Source of the DNA: Tillus elongatus
Lineage: Eukaryota; Arthropoda; Insecta; Coleoptera; Cleridae
Assembly: GCA_964006375.1 (NCBI GenBank)
Contig: OZ023267.1
Location: 35,475,766 to 35,539,765 of the forward strand
Direction: 5' to 3'
Length of the DNA: 64,000 bases
A program made the translations under genes and the position numbers. Below are positions 56,941 through 64,000 of this stretch, piece by piece. Below the pieces are notes generated by a model. That model was not told where the DNA came from. It saw only the letters and a list, made by a program, of their open reading frames with translations, and made no database searches. The stretch's first letter is position 1. Each line of letters begins with the position of its first letter.

Positions 56941-57014
<74 letters not shown>
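56941..57014. repeat. (TA)n microsatellite left of mariner C
   Basis: About 74 bp of TA ending at the mariner C terminus at 57015. Confidence 0.95.
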
Positions 57015-61785
<4,771 letters not shown>

Positions 61786-61794
<9 letters not shown>

Positions 61795-61980
61795 AAGGGG
61801 GCGTAAACCCTTAGGTTCCGTGTCCATTCGATGTTGTACACGTTAAAGATCCCTACCCTCCTTGCAGAAAGACAGGTGTTCGGCAAAATTCCCAGGATAG
61901 TGAGGTGAAACTGCTGTCTGGCATCGGTGATTGGCGATAGTCGCGGAAATAGACCGACGTTAAAGAAACAAAGGACCTTG
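61786..61980 (+). mobile_element. tRNA-derived SINE (copy c), lacking its head
   Basis: Core and tail match copy a: GGGCGTAAACCC, TACACGTTAAAGATCCCTAC, TCCCAGGATAGTGAGGTGAA and GCGGAAATAGACCGACGTTA. The tRNA-like head is missing at the junction with the LINE. Confidence 0.7.
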
Positions 61981-62090
61981 GATATGGGTTCTAGGGGCCC
62001 TAATACGCTCCCATTTGACAATTTTTTTCAACCATCGTTACCTACCTACCTACATACCTACTATTAGTAAATTTTCTTCATTTAAATGCA
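61975..62090 (-). repeat. Family X repeat, R1 half only
   Basis: CTTGGATATGGGTTCTAGGG, GCCCTAATACGCTCCCATTT, then a TACC tetranucleotide run and TAGTAAATTTTCTTCATTT. It directly follows the SINE tail. Confidence 0.6.
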
Positions 62091-62363
62091 CCAAAACGTG
62101 TTTGGGCAAAAATTACCATTCTTTAACTTTTTGTCCAGCCTGGTAGAAACAAACCGACAAGAATAAACAAACCCACTTGTACAGTTCATATCTTCTGCCA
62201 CCCACTACAACATCCCGAAGTGTGATACGTACTTGCTTTAATCTAATTCACCTAGTTAATCCTGCTATTACATTTGATTTGACATATCTTGCCAATTTTT
62301 TAAGTCACTAACACGCTTTGTCGACATGCAATAACAAAACACCATCACGACATCTAAAGAAAT
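62091..62363. other. Upstream region of the Ig exon
   Basis: AT-rich, no promoter motif that I can defend. If the Ig exon is the first coding exon, this would be 5' UTR and upstream sequence. Confidence 0.4.
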
Positions 62364-62555
62364 ATGTACAGCATCAATCCTTTTATATGTTTGTTAATTA
62401 TGTCCTTTTCCCGTTCAATAAATTGTTATTATTATTATGAGGAGCAACAGCCTCATTACGTAACAGCGAACGTTGGTGGTTATGTGGTGCTTAATTGTGA
62501 TGTGGAATTTCCTCAAAGTATATCCATTCCCTACATGATAAATTGGAACCACGGG
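62364..62555 (+). CDS. First Ig-domain exon of a turtle/borderless-like receptor (partial)
   Basis: 64 codons in phase 0, ending at a strong donor (CACGGG followed by GTAAGT at 62556). It starts MYSINPFICLLIMSFSRSIN, a plausible short signal peptide, then EEQQPHYVTANVGGYVVLNC with the B-strand Cys of an Ig V-type fold, and VEFPQSISIPYMINW with the C-strand Trp. The 'VEFP...PYMINW' spacing recalls the first Ig domain of insect turtle/borderless (IGSF9 family) proteins. The F-strand Cys must lie in a downstream exon beyond the window. Same strand as the tail exon at 5646 but after it, so a second gene. Alternatively the true acceptor lies near 62436 and the N-terminal 25 residues are intronic. 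Symbol not assigned. Confidence 0.55.
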
Positions 62556-62790
62556 GTAAGTTGGCAGAATAGGTGCATGTCTATTAGAATATAGTTCAAA
62601 CTTTAAAGATTTAAAATAAGCAACTGATTCGTGATTGACGTGAATGAAGTAAACAGCTTCTAGTGAACTTTATTTTAAAACATTCACTAATGGAAAGGTA
62701 TCGATGATGAGACTTTGCAAAAAAATTTTCAAATGAGCGCGATTTAGGACCCCTAGAACCCATATCCGGGGTCAGTTTCAATTTTTATAT

Positions 62791-62797
<7 letters not shown>

Positions 62798-62880
<83 letters not shown>

Positions 62881-62895
62881 ATATATATATATATC
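62798..62895. repeat. (TA)n microsatellite
   Basis: About 80 bp of TA, a CTA interruption, then a few more units. Confidence 0.95.
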
Positions 62896-63156
62896 ATCTA
62901 CTTCATTCCAAGTCACTATTAACCGACTATTTATGAAATCAAATAAGTAAATTAAATCGATTGTCATAAAATATGTAGTGTATTAAGACTAAGGGAAAAA
63001 GAAATAAAACATATATAACTGTGCACATTTTGATTATATTTTAAGGTGTGCGGCGCACACCTAGCTCACTAGGAGAAATCGCCACTGCTTGAGAGAGGTA
63101 TTGTCACAGCATAATATCTTATTAAAGTTCATTTGTAAATAGGTTTAATTTTTATA

Positions 63157-63334
<178 letters not shown>

Positions 63335-63904
63335 CGTCTCATAACTCAAAAAATAATAAACCGATTTCGATTAAACTTGGCAAGTGGCTTTCTTTTATTA
63401 ATGGCTTGGATGAGTTCGTTATCCAGAAAAATCTGACAGGGTTTCCCGGAAAAATTTTGAGTTTTCTTTCAAAAATTTTTTTTCTTCGAAAGTAATAAAG
63501 TTGTTTTGATGAAATTGACCATATATGTTGCCTCAGGAGAGATCTTACTACGTACCGAAATTCAACTTTCTAAGTTTAGAGAAAATTGAGTTATTCAAAT
63601 TTTAAATTTTCTTTCGAAAAAAAATTTTTTCTCCGAAAATTACAAAGTTATTTTAATGAAATTTTGTGGATATTTTGCCTTAGGAAGGACCTAGCTACGT
63701 ATTAAAATTATACTCTCTAAGTTTATAGAAAATTGAGTTATTTAAATTTGAAGCATTTAATAAAAATTCACTACCATAACGCACTTGCTGCGTCCCGAGT
63801 TTTTTATAATATAATAACTACCTACTTTCAATTTTGTTTAAATAAAAAAATGTTAAGCCACGTCTCAGCTTTTCAACCCCAGTCATAATTTTATGTGCCT
63901 GCTC

Positions 63905-64000
63905 TTACACATATTAGTGAATTTTCATTAACAAAATTCACTAATAAAGAGGTATCGACGGTCAGATTTTCGGAAAATTTCTTCAAATGAGCACGAATTA
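63905..64000 (+). repeat. Family X repeat, R1 half cut by the window end
   Basis: TAGTGAATTTTCATTAACAA, AAATTCACTAATAAAGAGGT and CTTCAAATGAGCACGAATTA. The microsatellite and R2 half should follow outside the window. Confidence 0.65.

Overview
This looks like about 64 kb of AT-rich nuclear DNA from an insect or close arthropod relative; the order cannot be fixed from the sequence. The evidence is intron-type splice signals, dispersed (TA)n microsatellites, several Tc1/mariner families, jockey-like and RNase H-bearing LINEs, tRNA-derived SINEs, and two exons that look like the insect turtle/borderless (IGSF9) immunoglobulin family. No bacterial operons, rRNA genes or CRISPR arrays are present.

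Host genes: a GC-rich terminal exon (5646-6951, +) encodes a proline-rich cytoplasmic tail ending ELESAC. A short exon (62364-62555, +) encodes a possible signal peptide and the start of a first Ig domain, with a clean GTAAGT donor. The tail precedes the head on the same strand, so these are probably two tandem members of one gene family. The 55 kb between them is almost entirely mobile DNA.

Mobile DNA, left to right: a DUF4817-type transposase remnant at the left edge; degenerate 0.4-0.7 kb tandem repeats (3.2-4.7 kb); an apparently intact DD41D mariner with 341-bp TIRs (8382-10448) inside the microsatellite of an older repeat, 'family X'; a fold-back MITE with TTA duplications (11120-11778); an inverted-repeat-flanked minisatellite whose units resemble hammerhead ribozymes (12477-12978); a TIR-bounded element holding a LINE RNase H remnant (13.0-14.9 kb); mariner B1 (17.1-19.0 kb); LINE fragments (20.1 and 24.0-25.8 kb); a 10.3-kb palindromic element (28140-38398); a dead multi-copy gene and a dead DD34D mariner (38.8-41.7 kb); mariners B2 and B3; jockey and RNase H LINE pieces (46.4-48.4 kb); a complete family X copy (54 kb); mariners D and C (56.1-59.5 kb); and a long LINE fragment (59.8-61.8 kb) fused to a SINE.

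The standout is 28140-38398. It is a giant imperfect inverted repeat whose ends start AGTAGGTAA, flanked by an exact 6-bp direct repeat AAAGTG. A 6-bp duplication and AG termini are Polinton/Maverick hallmarks. Each arm carries the same two small ORFs, and one end carries clustered TGACGTCA, YY1-like and GC-box motifs. I propose a snap-back (hairpin) defective copy of a protein-primed linear replicon that integrated as a palindrome.

A second theme is that all five recognisable DD41D mariner copies with readable ends (A, B1, B2, B3, C) abut long (TA)n tracts. Several of those tracts are themselves part of family X or a LINE tail, so microsatellite-bearing repeats seem to act as landing pads for TA-targeting transposons.
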